Shown here piece after piece: positions 45,500 through 58,690 of a stretch of DNA of 64,000 nt (within the stretch, counting starts at the first letter, position 1; each line of letters opens with the position of its first letter). The position numbers and the translations under genes were made by a program. This stretch comes from Artemia franciscana (taxonomy: Eukaryota > Arthropoda > Branchiopoda > Anostraca > Artemiidae): contig NC_088879.1 of the NCBI RefSeq assembly GCF_032884065.1, positions 22,926,038 to 22,990,037 of the forward strand, written 5' to 3'. Under the pieces are notes generated by a model. The model made no database searches, had not been told where the DNA came from, and saw only the letters and a program-made list of their open reading frames with translations.

Positions 45500-45535
<36 letters not shown>
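45335..45535. repeat. long foldback hairpin with A57 and T33 arms
   Basis: Left arm: 57 A (45335-45391) plus a 41-nt segment to ~45432. Right arm: ~41 nt from 45462 plus 33 T (45503-45535). The 41-nt segments are reverse complements at 33 of 41 positions and the A/T tracts pair as well. The loop is 29 nt. The 41-nt segments share TCTAA, GAAGTG-like and GAGAAAAGATA-like blocks. This could be two inverted A-tailed retroposed ends or a foldback element. Confidence 0.75.
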
Positions 45536-45537
<2 letters not shown>

Positions 45538-48229
45538 CACTGAGGATGACTTGGCAGAGGTCCTTGTCGAAATATCAGGTTGTTTTTCGTCTTCATATTT
45601 TGCTAACTCGGTTTCTCATCTATTTGATTTTATTTTTCAGTTATTATATACTTTCCTTTCTTGGTTTCATACATCAAGGCATTCCCGATTTGCTATAGAA
45701 TTGAGAACAGTACTTCCAAACTTGAAAGCTTGCTAAATATTCTGTCTCCTTTAGCCAATAATACAGGAGCAGTTGTTGTCATCTAGAATTTTTTGCTCTA
45801 ATGGAGGAGAATTTTTCACTTTTTTGTAATAGCAAAAGCAACCTATAATATCCTGTCAATGCTTACTCTTAGACACTGTATGTGAAACAACTTGATTTTA
45901 ATTCCCTGTGTATCAGGTTCAATTATTTCACTCGAGTTCAGATTTGACTAAGCGACAATTTCTGCTTTTATACCTCTGACAGTCTTTTCTATTTCCTGAG
46001 AAAAGGACTACAGTTAATAATTGCATTTTCTGAGAATAAAATTCCTTGAATATCAAGTGAGGGATAGATAAACTACCACAAATATAAATCTTGCTTGACT
46101 AGAGCATTGTCTTTAGTTGTGGCTGAAATTAGTTTCTTAATATAAAAACTTGAAGGAGCATAAATTATTACATAAGGCGGAGGGAGGCTGCCCCTTCTTA
46201 AATCTTTGCTCTTATGACAAAATCTAAAAAAAAATTACATTTCTCATTCAAATTCAAAGGACCTTATGCATGAGCAGTCTTTTTTACAGAATTTTGACAA
46301 AAAGTCTAAATTTAGTACAAAAAGCAAAGGTTAAGGAAGGCACCTCCTCTAATATATGGAATATGTCCTGTTTGGTTGAAGTTATAATGTTGATTCCTAC
46401 TTTCACTTGAAAAGCTGCTTTTTTTCATTAATTAATTTCTATAAGCACCAGTCAGGAAAAGACAGCAGTCATTCAGAAAGAGAGCTTATTATTTAAGAAT
46501 TAACGACGCTTCTTGACTACTAAGGTCCCCGCGTTGGCCCTGCAGTGCATTCCTGCAGCGTGATTCGATCTCTGGGTCCTGTAAGAGAGCTTATAATTTA
46601 TGCTGTGTGAATTTTTGAATCAAATATGGCCAAAAAAGCCACTTTGGAGTTAAAACATATATCATTATATTAGGTCAGAATGCAAAACCAAATGAGTTGA
46701 ATATTCCAAGTGAGGATGATGAGGACTTATAAGAAGACATGACTTTAATGGACTTAAACTTTAAAGGTGAGGATGACAAGGCTACCCTCATAAACACGAG
46801 GAGGGAAACATATATGTGAATTACACCATAATTAACAGAAGTGGATGGAAAAGGATATTAGACATGGGGTAACATGGCTTTGCTGTGATGCCTATTTGCA
46901 CCCAGGTGTGCAAAAAGTTCCAAAGCTGCTGGTAGCAGAATTCCAAAAGCTGCCAACACTTCAGCAGCACAACTTGCGTTTTGACAGCTTTCCTTGGAGC
47001 AAAAAGTGTTTTTATATGTAAAATTTGCAGAAAAGTAAAAAATGTAACTTAGTATAGCTTGGAGTAGGAAATATCAATAGTTTTCTAAATCACAATTAAC
47101 AATATAATTTAATTCAGTGTCAACCCACATACTAGCCATAAATATCATACTCTATGATTTTATATGTACCATTTAATCAAAAGTACTGAACCATATTTAC
47201 TCTAATACTGCTAATAGAGTGTAGTATTCAAGGACTGAAGTATACTGTAAATAGCCTACTGCTGTTACTTTATGGATGGAGTTGTACAATCTAATGCTAT
47301 TGGTACCCTAAAATTAATACATATTCAACTGCATGCTTGATGCACATTCATCACTATACTACAATGTTAACTGGCAGCCTAGCAGTCACATGCATTATGA
47401 ATCTGTGCTATTAGTTTTGTCCTAATCTAATCCCCAAAATAAACAGAGAATTGCTGCTAGATTGCAGTGTGGCTGGTTTCGGCTACTAATCTTCCATGTT
47501 CTAACTTTCCCATTGCCTGCTTTAGCTACATGTCCACCTTGATAGATACAAGCCCTTTTAAGATTCTTTCAACTGAAGAATAAAGAGTTCTGAGAAAATT
47601 CGGCTATTTGTCCAGGAATTGGACAAATATTCGCTTTCAGTTGAGGAGAAATGGAGTAAGAAAAGGCTTGTCCATAAGGACGAAGAATAACAACAACTAA
47701 AAAGTAAATTTTCACATAGCCACATTGAAGCTCAATGATCTTTTAGTTTGCACAGGTTTGAAAAAACAGCAGTTTGAGAAGAGATACATCTCTTCTTGCA
47801 GAGAAGAGTTAAATAAATCTTGTGAGAAGAGATTTTTCAGAAGAGATACATCACCTGGTAAAAAACAAAACAAAAAAACATCAAAACAAAAACAGCTCGT
47901 TTTTGTTTCTAGATGTTCTTTTTTAGAGTTTTGGTTCCTGTTCAGTTTAATTACTCACAGTTCAATACCATTACCACAAACTGTTTGATCAATCATCAAA
48001 CACAGATATCAGGTAGCAGAGTAAGAAATAAAGACAAACTGTTCATTAAAAAAAGAGTCTGAAAATAAAATAAAACTTTACAAGAAAACAATCTGGAAAT
48101 AATGATCGAATTTTTACTGTCAGATATAATATACAAATTTATGAATCATTTTTTGGGGTTGCTTTTGTTTTAATTACCTATTCCTTGAATTTGAATATAA
48201 TCTATAACTTAATTTTTTTTCATTCAGCA
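45536..48229. other. unassigned intergenic sequence
   Basis: No gene recognised. A weak tRNA-like block with a CTGCAG..CTGCAG stem and GTGATTCGATC lies near 46.52-46.59 kb. A short duplicated palindrome 'GAAGAGATACATC' lies at ~47.78 and 47.84 kb. Confidence 0.4.
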
Positions 48230-48760
48230 GGGCAGAGGCTGCAATTTTACAGTAAGATGATTATATTTAGGAACTTTTGAATGGCAAATTCGCTTCCACC
48301 ACAATTTTGTTTTATTCTATTATTTTTACCTTAGGATTAGCCTTCATATAGGGTTAAAAATTGCTCAAGCATTAGAAGTTTTGGAGGTAGGCCTAGGTAT
48401 TTAAAAAATGTCAATCCTAATTTGACCAGAATATGCATTCCGTAAAATTTCATTCACTTACTTAATAGCTTTTAAAGACCATAAAAAGATCTTAGACTGC
48501 AGTTGGACTACTCAATCAAGCATAGATGCCCACCAAAATATTGCAAGGGGAGGGCATTAGAGTGTCAAGGGTGAAAGGAGGAGGGGGGAATATGTTTGGA
48601 GATGAAAAGTTATATGCAAAATAAAATTCTCAAGGAAAAAAAGAATAGTACTTAAATTTTCCATACCAAATGAAGCAAAATTCCCCAAAAATTTTAAATG
48701 TTGAATATTTTTGGCAGAAAGATCAATTCCTTTAATCAATATTTATGTATTACACCACCA
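48230..48760 (+). repeat. dispersed repeat R2, copy a
   Basis: Shares an ordered series of blocks with 55.19-55.69 kb: 'TTAGCCTTCATATAGGGTTA', 'GGTAGGCCTAGGTATTTAAA', 'CTCAATCAAGCATAGATGCC', 'AAAATAAAATTCTCA' and 'ACCAAATGAAGCAAAAT'. About 70% alike and in the same orientation. Non-coding. Confidence 0.65.
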
Positions 48761-49319
48761 ACACTCAAGAAGTGAAGTTAGGTTAATCCTAATGATAAAT
48801 ATCAAAACATGATGAAAAAATAATACTTTACCAACATGTTTGAGCTATGAATTTGCATATTTAGGGGATGAGGGTGACCTGACCTAAACTAACCTAGCCC
48901 CCACCCCCCTAATATGCCAATATACAGCCCAAATTACATAATTCCAATATATTCTGTCATCTGTCACTTGTTTTCCACTGAACACAAGCTAATCGTTTTT
49001 TAATACAGACAGATCAAACCGGTTTGTTCTTCAGTTTTACACAGCATAAACTTGAGTGTTGGCGGTATAATACATAAGTACCCTTAAATCTATCACGTAT
49101 TCAATTATTATGTATTGAGGATTAATATATTATGCCCAAAACATAGAGTAAAAAAAAGACTCGAACTTAATTGCAGAAAATGAGAGAAAAAACATTTTTC
49201 TCTTATTTTCTCCAATCCCGGGATGATATAATCCCCAGATGCCCCTGGGACATGGGCTGAAAGTTATGCAAGTTTTCCCATTGTTTGTATATAAGGTTGG
49301 TTATTTGGAAAATGGTGTA

Positions 49320-49510
49320 TAATTGATCCTGAGTCTTCAAAAAAGCTAAGAGTATTAAGGTGAAACTTTCAGAAAGGTTGAAGGGGATGTTGAACAAAAT
49401 AGAAACACACTACATGCAGGATGCTTGTCAAAAGAGCTTAAAAGCAATATCTAAGGAATAGCTGAGGGCGTTCAGTTGAAACTTTCATGGCATGTTGAAT
49501 AGTGGTCAGG
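49320..49510 (+). repeat. T1 family, short copy
   Basis: 'GTATTAAGGTGAAACTTTCAG', 'GGGGATGTTGAACAAAATAG' and 'TTCAGTTGAAACTTTCATGG' match the T1 array at 5.4-6.3 kb. Confidence 0.5.
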
Positions 49511-49915
49511 GAGCATCACCTCCCCTCTCTTTTACCCTTTTTGATGACCATCCTTAACAGTGATCGAAATTTTGAAAAGATATTTTGTTCAAAACAGGCA
49601 AAAGGTATGACAAATAGGCAAAGACAGAAGATCTTACATTCCTTACCCTATGGAAAGGAATGTAAATGATACAATTTAATTTAATTCTCACTTCACCCCT
49701 GCAAGTTGAAGTTTACCTCTATGTTGTAAAGTTTTTTCAACGAATCTCTGTAAATTGAAACCCTTGCATTCAGGTTGCAACAAGTCAGTGAATCACAGAA
49801 TTGCCCATTATATGATACTTTATTGGAGAGTACATATTCTTTACATTGACAGTGTGCACAGTTTTGAGTAAAAATGCTTTAAAGGGGTAAAGTCTCTGTA
49901 TTGCTAAATACAATT
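49511..49915. other. unassigned spacer
   Basis: Nothing recognised; may contain the degraded front of the pogo/Tigger element that follows. Confidence 0.35.
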
Positions 49916-50645
49916 AAAACAAAAAGATGTGGATGAATAATGAGGCATTTTCCTCTTGGTTGACAAAATTTGGTAAAACTACAGGCAAAAAGAAGAGCAA
50001 AATTCTGTTATTTGTGGACAATTGCACAGCACACATTCCCACTCCTTAATGTTTTAATATAAATTGTTGCTGGGCAACACAACATCTAAATCACAGCCAC
50101 AAGAGCCAAGAATAATAAAAAAAAAGTTTAAGGTACTCTACAGAACTGAAGTGTTCAGAAAATATATTTCTGACATTGAAGACAGAAGGGTGAGCACTGT
50201 CAACTTCTTAGAGGCCATGTGATTTTCCCAAAAATGTTGGGACTGCATAGTGAACAAAACAACAGCCAACAGTTTTACATTGTGTTGTTTCAAACTTCCA
50301 GAACATAGGCCAAAAGTGAAACAGAGAAGAAGAACAAAATTTAAGAAGCACAATTAGAACTGGAACCAAATGTTAAAATTGAGGTTGAGTGGAATGAGGT
50401 AATGATGCAGTGATCATCAAACAAGATACTAACATTTGAAGAATTCTCACTTGTCAACAAGGAGGTAGCAGTAGCTGGCACACTAACTGATAAAAAAGTT
50501 GTAGAATGCCTAGCCATATATGAGGATGCTCCTTCTGAAGACAAAAATGACAAAGATGAGCTGGTAGACATTGTACCTAAAGAAGCCAAAGCTGCTGTTT
50601 GTACTTTATGTATATCTTTAGAAAAAAAAGTTATGTATAAGGTAA
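49916..50645 (+). pseudogene. pogo/Tigger-type transposase, C-terminal half, broken
   Basis: Frames read NNEAFSSWLTKFGKTTGKKK, then KSKILLFVDNCTAHIPTP, whose VDNCTAH carries the second catalytic Asp of the DDE domain. Across shifts follow an 'NTT/QPQ.Q..IK' stretch, FKVLYRTEVFRKYISDIEDR and FLEAMWFSQKCWDCIVNKTT. The tail is acidic: LTFEEFSLVNKEVAVAGTLT, KKVVECLAIYEDAPSEDKND. This is the layout of Tigger/jerky-like Tc1-mariner transposases. Several frameshifts; the N-terminal DNA-binding part is not recognisable. Confidence 0.7.
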
Positions 50646-51234
50646 TGTTTTCTCATCACTTGTTTTAATTAAAAAATGAGTGGCACACCTGTTGACAATA
50701 GTCTTGGAAAAAGAGAATTATGGAATTCAAACACAGTGAAGTTAATATAAGCATTGTACTAGTTTAATCCATTTGTATATGTGTTTTTTTTTCAAAATAT
50801 ATATAGTATTTTTATTAATACTATTGTTAATAGGCAGCTCTGTAAAAATAGGCAAAGTCTTCCTTGAGACATTTTACAAGCTGTTAGAGGATAAAATGAT
50901 AGGTGGTGTGAGCACATTAAAATAAGAAGCACAGAGTCATGGATAAGATATAAAAGAAAAAGAAATAGAGCAACTTGGCTTCTTTGGTCAAATTGTGAGT
51001 TGCTTGAATCTTCTATCATTACATCAGCTAAAAAGTTGCCCAAACAGGTTTTAGAAATATATAAGAAGAAACCAAACTTCACAGTCTCTATCTTTAACTT
51101 CATTCACTTACCCAGAAACACAGACAAATATGGACAATGATAATAAAAAAGCTCAACATTTTAATAACTTTTTAAATTTGTTTTTACATAACCCCACTCT
51201 GAAACTTCTACTGACCAGACTTTTCCAACCAATT

Positions 51235-52255
51235 TCACAAAAGATTCAATGATTCTGATTTTAATGATCAACAAGTTTTGGAGGTCTTGAAGCCCCTTGA
51301 CACAACTAAATCACCAGACATTCATGGATTTTCAAACCATATGATCCATGAACTTGCAATAGTACTCACTGAATCATTAACATATTTGTATAATCTGTAC
51401 AGTCTGGCATCTGGTACTTGCCCTTTGGCATGGAAAAAACCAATAATCAAACCCCTGTATCAAAGCAGCACAAAAACACAATTCAAAAACTATAGGCCAA
51501 TATTAAAACACATCAGTTTTTTCCAGAATTATGGAAAAATAATCGTGAAGAGAATACAAAATTATTTTGAATCAAATCTTCTTTGGCATCCATCTCAACA
51601 CAGTTTCTGCAAAAAGTGCATACAGAGCTTTTGGAAGCAGTAACTGACTTCTATAGAATGGCAGATGAAGGTCTTATGTTTGATTACATTTATATAAATT
51701 TTTATACGGTGTTTTTACGGTGTTTTTAAGGTGTTAATTTTTATAAGGTGTCTTATTTTACTTCAAAGTGTGAGGTATATCACCTTGGTGCCCAAGCATT
51801 GAATTGGATTGGTGATTACCTAACAAGCAGGACACAGTAAGTGATTGTGGGCAAAGCTATGTCCTCTGCTGAGATGGTTTTAAGTGGCATTCCATAAGGT
51901 AGATGTCTTGGTTTTGCCTTTTCAACAATAACTTGCCTCTTATTGTCTGCCTTTCCATGGTTAAAATGTTTTCACATGATATAAAGCTTTACTGCTCCTT
52001 GACAAATTCAGATGAAGCTTCATTGCTTAAAGAACTTGGATGCAATGTGCAATTGGTGTAATTTCAACTCTATGTTTGTCAACAAAAATAAGTGCAGTGT
52101 TGTCCATTACTTTTGCAAAGTAACTCAAAGTTCAATATTATCTTGCTGGCCATTTAATTCTACCTGTTGAAAATGTCTTTGACCTTGGTGTTCATTTTGA
52201 TTCTAGTCTTAGGTTTGAATGTAACTGTGGACAATTCTTTTTTATTTGTTGGAGT
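51235..52255 (+). pseudogene. LINE (CR1/jockey/RTE-like) reverse transcriptase remnant
   Basis: VLEVLKPLDTTKSPDIHGFS with LASGTCPLAWKKPIIKPLYQ and KNYRPILKHISFFQNYGKII match the standard RT entry ('SPG.DG', 'W..A.V.P..K', 'NYRPI'). QHSFCKKC is the 'QHGF...C' block. After a disrupted motif A (~51.66-51.77 kb), LGAQALNWIGDYLTSRTQ, 'VGKAMSSAEMVLSGIP.G' and VNKNKCSVVHYF follow. The insert near 51.70-51.75 kb contains a small triplicate 'GGTGTTTTTA'. Stops and shifts throughout. Confidence 0.7.
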
Positions 52256-53930
52256 CTAGTAACTGGTCCTTCAGTTGGGGGGCTCTGAAGGTTGGGTAGT
52301 AGACAACAATGAGTTGGGGAATTTGAACAATACAAGCAGAAGATCTACTTTGCAAAATTTCACTTTTATAGCACACTTTCACTTTTTATAACTTTCACTG
52401 TGTATCTCTGCAACTCAAACTTATATTTGGTTTATCTCTGTAACTTCTCATAGTTTATAAGTGGTCATGAAATTCCTGTGTTGATTTAAAATCACTTTTC
52501 AGTGAACAGGCAGTGCAGCAGCAGAGTACACATGGCACTTGGATAATAAATCACATTAGTCTAGTTTTAATTGAAAAAGAAACCCCTCAGTGCTAACCTA
52601 TTGTACCCTCTGGCATTGTGCACCCCTAGGCATGGACCTGTTGGTAAATATGAGTCTGATGCCCCAACCTAGCACTGACAAAAAAACATTCTGTAGGAAA
52701 GTCAAAAGGTCCAATAACTATGCCTCTGTGGATACCAAGCCCCCACAGGAATGCCTGTGCAAACAGATTTATCATTGGAAAACAGAGAACGTTTCATCCT
52801 GAGTGTGTCCGAAAAACTAAGAGTGTTAAGATATAATTTATCCAGTCCTAAGTTAACTATTGACCAAGGCTACATTCTACTTGAATATGCTATTTACTGC
52901 ATCATAGGCTATCCTTTGACTGGACACTACATTCTAAATAACATTTGGAATTACCAATTGAGTCAGCTGGCTGATAATACTTTTTAATACCTGGAAAAGA
53001 CTTGGAAATTCAAAATCTGCTGTTGTCCAGTTTAATTGGTTTAAGCAGTGTTATATGGGCTTCCACTCTCAAATCTTAAAATTTGGGGATAAATCTTGAA
53101 AATTCGGGGACTATTTGGGGGAAAACATGAAAAATAGTTTCGTTGTGAAAATTTCGGAACACGAATTGACTTTACCTTCGCTTTCAGGCTCCAGCAGTGC
53201 ACCTCCTTTTATTGCTGATCTTGTGGCAAAAACTTTAAAACTGTTATCAAAGTAAAAAAAAAAGAAATAAGAACTGAAATATACTTCAGCACTATGTTGC
53301 TTTAGCTTTTATATTAATTGAGTTTGTTACTTTATTGTTTTACCCAAAACAGAGGGCTTTTATGTCGCTTATTTTCAGAAAGATGACAAAAATAAAACAT
53401 ATAACTTAATAATCACATACACAGTAATAATTCTTTGGCAAGCGGACTTGAACATACACCAGGATTAAACAAAAGGGATTGCTCTAAAGCGTTTCTGCTC
53501 CATGGCTAAGATTCAATATACAGCTATCCTGGATTCTAGCTTGTCTTGGGATATTGATCGTAAGATATTTAATGCATCAATTAATATCTTAAATAAGATA
53601 AACATTGTTTAGTGACGCTTAAAGCTTGAAGAAGTCAATTTTAAAAGGATGAGATTTATGTATAGTTTTTGACTGTGCAGAAGAGAGCAGGAGTGAGTAG
53701 GAAGAGCCGTATCGGTATTGGCCGGCCTAGTGGCCTTAAACTGCTGGGGACAGGTAGCTCAGGTACCCGCACTTCTCACAATCAATAACAGTGTGTTAGT
53801 GTATATAAATGCATGTATTCATTGTTTGCTGACTGGAGGAGAAAAGTGCTTCCACTGGCTAGTTTTCTGAAGAAGAAGTCAAAGAGGTGAAAGGACCTGT
53901 TGTTAGTCCATACAACTCCCTACAATTTTC
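52256..53930. other. unassigned intergenic sequence
   Basis: An open stretch at 52.75-52.99 kb is not recognised. A phrase near 53.05-53.12 kb ('GGGCTTCCACT..AATTTGGGGA') is repeated inverted near 55.98-56.08 kb, suggesting a small dispersed repeat. Confidence 0.4.
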
Positions 53931-54950
53931 GGAACTGAAAAAGGAAACAATTTTTCCAAACTGAAAGTAAGGATCAACATTAAATGTTAAAACAAACAGA
54001 AATTTTTTCATATATGAGGGAGGTTGCCCTTTTTGCAACACCTTGCTCTGTATGCTGAAGTTTCAGTTTTGTCCTGGTTCTAAAAGAACGACTTTTGAAA
54101 CAAAAGGATTGTTTAATTAGAATAATAAGAAGCTTTTTTAAACTATCAAAACTTTATCGCGAAGAAACAGGTGTTGAAGAAAGAATAACCTCCCTCATAT
54201 ATACAATAATTTTGTTCGCTTTGAGATTTAATGTTGCTCCTTATTTTTAATTTAAAAAAGTGTTTTATATTTAATTCCTGGTGTATGTTCATGTCCTCTT
54301 GCTAGATAATATTAACTAATTCGGAGAAATCGTTGCAGATGACATTAAAGTAACAAAGATTAATGTAATGTAAAAACTGAAGCAAAAAAGTGTCAGATTA
54401 CATTTCAGCCATTTTTTTCTACTTTGAGAACAATTATGAAGTTTTTGCCGTAATATTAGCAATAAGCATTTCAGCTATGAGTTTCAAATTTTAGTAGAAA
54501 ACCCTTGCGTTTTTATTTAATTTCCGATCTTCTTTTAAATAATTCCAGAGAATCTGGCTCCGCCTTCATTGAAAAATCCCCGCTTTCCGCAGAAAGATTG
54601 ACCAGACAATTTAATTCCGGTGAAAATTTACCCTAGACAACAACCCTTAACATCTCTACGTGTAAAATTGAGTTGGCAAAGAGAAAAAACAAAGAGGAAG
54701 TTAAGATAAACAAAAATAAAATTGGAAAATTCACCAGTGTAAAATTTTTCTGAAAGTTAAACCCCCCGGAAACCTTCCTCCCTGTATAAAATTCTCTCCA
54801 CGGAAAATCCCTCCATCGGAAGATTCAATGTTCCTCCACCTACTTGAAAAATGTATGCACACTTCCATTGTATTCATACGCACTTGCAGACTTAAGACGT
54901 GCTCATACATACATCTTCCCTGATTAATCACCTGCCCTCACCCTTCCTGA
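53930..54950 (-). repeat. dispersed repeat R1, copy d (diverged)
   Basis: Contains a foldback block at ~53.95-54.26 kb with the R1 arms 'GTAAGGATCAACATTAAA' and 'TTTAATGTTGCTCCTTA', and the GAAATCCCT-like segment seen in reverse in the other copies. It ends near 54.95 kb and is more diverged than copies c and e. Confidence 0.5.
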
Positions 54951-55189
54951 AGCCCCCCCATGTTACGAATATAGTAATTATTGCAGTCCCGTTTTTATAC
55001 CAGCCCATCTAGTGCTATAAAACTTCTGCAGAAAAACCATAAGAGCCTAATATTAAAGGTTTTACCTTAGGCTTTAATATACATTTTTTTAATCATATAT
55101 TTTGGATCAATTCCATTTTAATCTGCTATTCCTCGGTTTCAGAAATAGTCTATAGCTAAATATTGCCTCATTAGGAAGGTTAGGAAGCG

Positions 55190-55690
55190 GTGCAACGGTA
55201 AGAAGATTGTATTTATGGAGAACTCTGAAGAAGAAATACATTCATACCGCATTTTTTTTTCAATTGTCTTCATGTTAGAATTAGCTTTCATAGAGGGTTA
55301 CTTATTGTTCGAGTATTAGAAGCGTGAAGGTAGGCCTAGATATTTAAACAAATTTACTATTCTCAATTTAAGCTAAATTTCACTTCCCTAAAATTGCCTT
55401 CTGCAATACCGTAAAAATATCCTAAAGTGCAGTTTAGCCACTCAATCAAGCATGGACACCTACCGAAAATATACAGGGGGGAGACACAAGAATAGTAATT
55501 ATGAGAGGAGGGGAGGGAAAGACATTTGAGGATAAAAAGTGGCATGAAAAATAAAATTCTCAGATAAAAAAGAATGAACTTAATTCTTACACACCAAATG
55601 AAGCAAAATTTGAAACGGCAAGGATTTCTGGGAAAAAAGTTATTTCTTTTAATTTATCATGAGTTCAGTCAATATGTATTGAAAAATAAT
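55190..55690 (+). repeat. dispersed repeat R2, copy b
   Basis: Matches 48.23-48.76 kb in the same block order: 'TTAGCTTTCATAGAGGGTTA', 'AAGGTAGGCCTAGATATTTA', 'CACTCAATCAAGCATGGACA', 'AAAATAAAATTCTCAG' and 'ACCAAATGAAGCAAAATT'. Confidence 0.65.
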
Positions 55691-57899
55691 ACACTATGTC
55701 CTTAACCAAAACTAGCCAAATGACAAGAAAATCTGATAGCATTCCGTATGCCGGATTTAATGAGATGAGTTCATCGTTTAATCTCATGAAGACGGCACTT
55801 TTATCAACGAAGGTCTAAATCTTAATCATCTATCTAGTTTTAGTGCGTAGTAGCACTAGAGACGAAAACTACCGAACAAGATAGTTGTGAAATTGTGGCA
55901 AGTGAATTAATATTTGCTGGGATTGGAAAGTCACTTGTGACAAATCACTAGGGGTAGCAACATGTTAAGGTGATTTTTGGGGAAATTTTGGGAATTAGGG
56001 AACCAAACTTTTCGGTGAGAGACATAAATTTTTGGGGAAATCCCCAAAAAATCGGGTACAGTGGAAGCCCTAAGTGTTCTAGACAAAGAAAATTTAAGAT
56101 ACTGAAAGCTTGCCCGGAATAAACGCGGGAAAATGCTGTCTTGGCCATAGCATTTTTTATTCACACGCATAATTATATTTAATGCCCTTGAACAAGCCTC
56201 CTCAGTAGTAGAATTCTTTTTCTTTTCTTTCCTTTTCTCTAGCATACTCATTTCGTTGTACTTGATACCGTCAACCCTTAACTAGTTCGGTCTTTTTTTG
56301 TTACGCTTCTGGTGCGGTGTGACAAACTTCTACTCCAAGACTTTAGTGCTAGCAGGCGACAATTTGTTTCAAAAACTAAATTGAGATTTTATTACAAGAG
56401 ATATTGCCCCAAAAGAGTGTTCTAGAGCAAAAACAGAAGGTATGAAAGATTCTTTCAGCACATTTCCACCAAATCTTCCTTGCAGTCATCAATTTTGCAG
56501 ACGCTGAAGACATTTCTAACTTTGATTTTGGATCACAAGAACGATCAGTACCAGAATATTATTTGAATTTGTGACAGGATTCTGAATGCACCTTAAATGA
56601 AATACCAGCCGGTGAGGTTCAAAGCATTTTATCAGCTAGGTGGAGAAGTTCTCGGAGATGCTAATTGACAATTGTCCAGGTACTAATATGTGCCTAGGAA
56701 AGGGATAAACCCAAAACAACCAAAATGTATATATATGTTTAACATTTTCTGCTTTCTGATAGCGTTAACAAACATTTTAGTATTTACTGCAGCCATATTT
56801 CAGATGAAAAAGAAGATTGCCAGACAGGGGTAGATCCGAGATTTTCTTAAGGGGGCGGGTGCATAATAGGTGTCTTCAATAAACATGCGAACAAAGAAAT
56901 GTCGGCAATTTCAAGGGAACCTTGAGAATTTTGTGTCGTAGTTAGGTAGTGGAAATGGTCGTAAATTTAATCTAACAACAGGGATGGTTAAAGTTCTAAT
57001 AAGTCTGTTGACATTACAATGGTATAAAATATTGACACAAAAATAGTAAGTTATAAAAACCAACCTGCAATAAAAAAATGAAAACCTGTGCATCATCTGT
57101 AAAAAAATGATGTTTAACATTTTCTGCCTAATTTTTTTCTTTGTACTTTTGACCACTATAGCGAGTGACTAAAAAAAGAGATGGTAATGAACCATATTTT
57201 GGGGTCATGTACTCTTTGTGACATTGGTATAGGTCAAATCAATAAGGATGTGACCTAATTTTCTGGTATTGCTTAGTAGCTAGGATAGTAACGAAGAGTA
57301 GGAAGTGAGGATGAAGATAAAACTTGTATATTCGTAAAAGATATATTAAACAGTATATACTAGTTCTTTTAGGAGTGTAACAAGAAAAACAGAACAAAGA
57401 GATAGAAATGCAAAGAAGATATTTAAAGCGAGGATTTTAAATATAAGTAATAAAGAATTTAAGTAATAAATCAATCGCTGTTTCTTACTGAAAAGAGTGT
57501 TTAAATAAACAGTATCAACTTTGACGAAATCCCAAAAATTTACTAATCAAGATTTTACTTTTTTATAACAAAGTGGCGTATCTTTCCAATTTTTAATGTT
57601 CGATATATTTTGCTTAAATTACAGAATTCACAAATTTACAAGAAAAAGTCAATTTCTCAATTTCTACTCCCACCATATGCATTTATTACACGGTCGATGT
57701 CTACCTGAACATTTCGGTGAATGTTTATAAGGGCTAGTCTTGTCAGTTTAGAGCTCTTTGCTAGTATTTCCTCTTCTATTCATCCTAAAATAGTCGAATA
57801 AAGACCAAAATCGTCAGAAAAATATGAACTCTAACAAAGATACGTTAAGGTATGGGCTTCAAACCAAGTATATGAGATGTTATGAAAACGGAGATGTAC
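55691..57899. other. unassigned intergenic sequence
   Basis: No gene recognised. A CAGGGGTAGATCCGAGATTTT stretch at ~56.83 kb could be a single MITE end. Overlapping minus-strand frames near 56 kb have no motif. Confidence 0.35.
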
Positions 57900-58690
57900 C
57901 AGCCCCATTCTTTTGGATTATCCATAACACATTTCTTAATCAAGTGGATTAAGGTTCAATTGAGTCTTTCCACCAGTCCATTGGTCTGGTGATGATACGG
58001 AGAAGTCGTTATTGTCTTTATACCAAGCATTTTCTAAACTTCCTTTAAACTTCTGGACAGAAAGTTTGATCTGTGGCCAAAACCTCAACATGACTCCAAA
58101 TCGGCAAAAGAACTGTTTGAGGACCTCCACAATTTTTCTTGCATCAGTCTGCAAAGGCGACGCTTACGGATATTTGGTGGAATAATCCAGAATTACAAGC
58201 AGAAACCGATGCCCATTCTGTGATGGTGTTAACGGCCCAACAATGCCCATAGCCACGTGGTAGAAGGACTTTTCCACTCTGCATAAGAAAATCAGAGGTA
58301 CTTTCTCATTCGCTTTCAGCCTAGCAGTGAGCTGATACGGCTTACAAGTTGATGTATTTTGGACAATTCGTCTTACTTTTGGCCAAAACAAACGATGCAG
58401 AATCTGATCACAATTCCCCTGGTTACCAGTATGTTCACTTAACAGCGAGTCATGGGCCAACTTCTTTATTAAGGATCAGCAAGACTGTGCCACCACCAGT
58501 TGTGGTATCTCGTCAGGCATTGACGAAGCCTTTTTCCTATACAGCACACCATTAAGGATCTCACAGCTTTCACTTTGCGGAGGTCGCTTGAAACAGTTTA
58601 CCAAGCTTTTGCCAGCCTTCTGTAGATGTTTGAACTCATCTCCAGTCAGCTGATCTGGACTTATCTCCTGAGCTGTAACCAACGAAAGAG
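57900..58690 (-). pseudogene. Ty3/gypsy integrase, broken
   Basis: Reads VTAQEISPDQLTGDEFKHLQ, VLYRKKASSMPDEIPQLVVA, then the zinc-binding module LAHDSLLSEHTGNQGNC..KVRRIVQNTSTCKPYQ (H-H-C-C). The core opens YHVAMGIVGPLTPSQNGHRF with LLVILDYSTKYP. The usual 'D.VGP' catalytic Asp is Gly here (MGIVGPL). Further on, across shifts, 'SPYH.QTNGLVERLN' and VMDNPKEWGWYIS-like pieces remain. At least four shifts or stops. Confidence 0.7.

Noticed and set aside
52590..52987. Overlapping plus-strand open frames as an exon
   Set aside because: No recognisable motif, no convincing splice sites, and repeat-rich surroundings.
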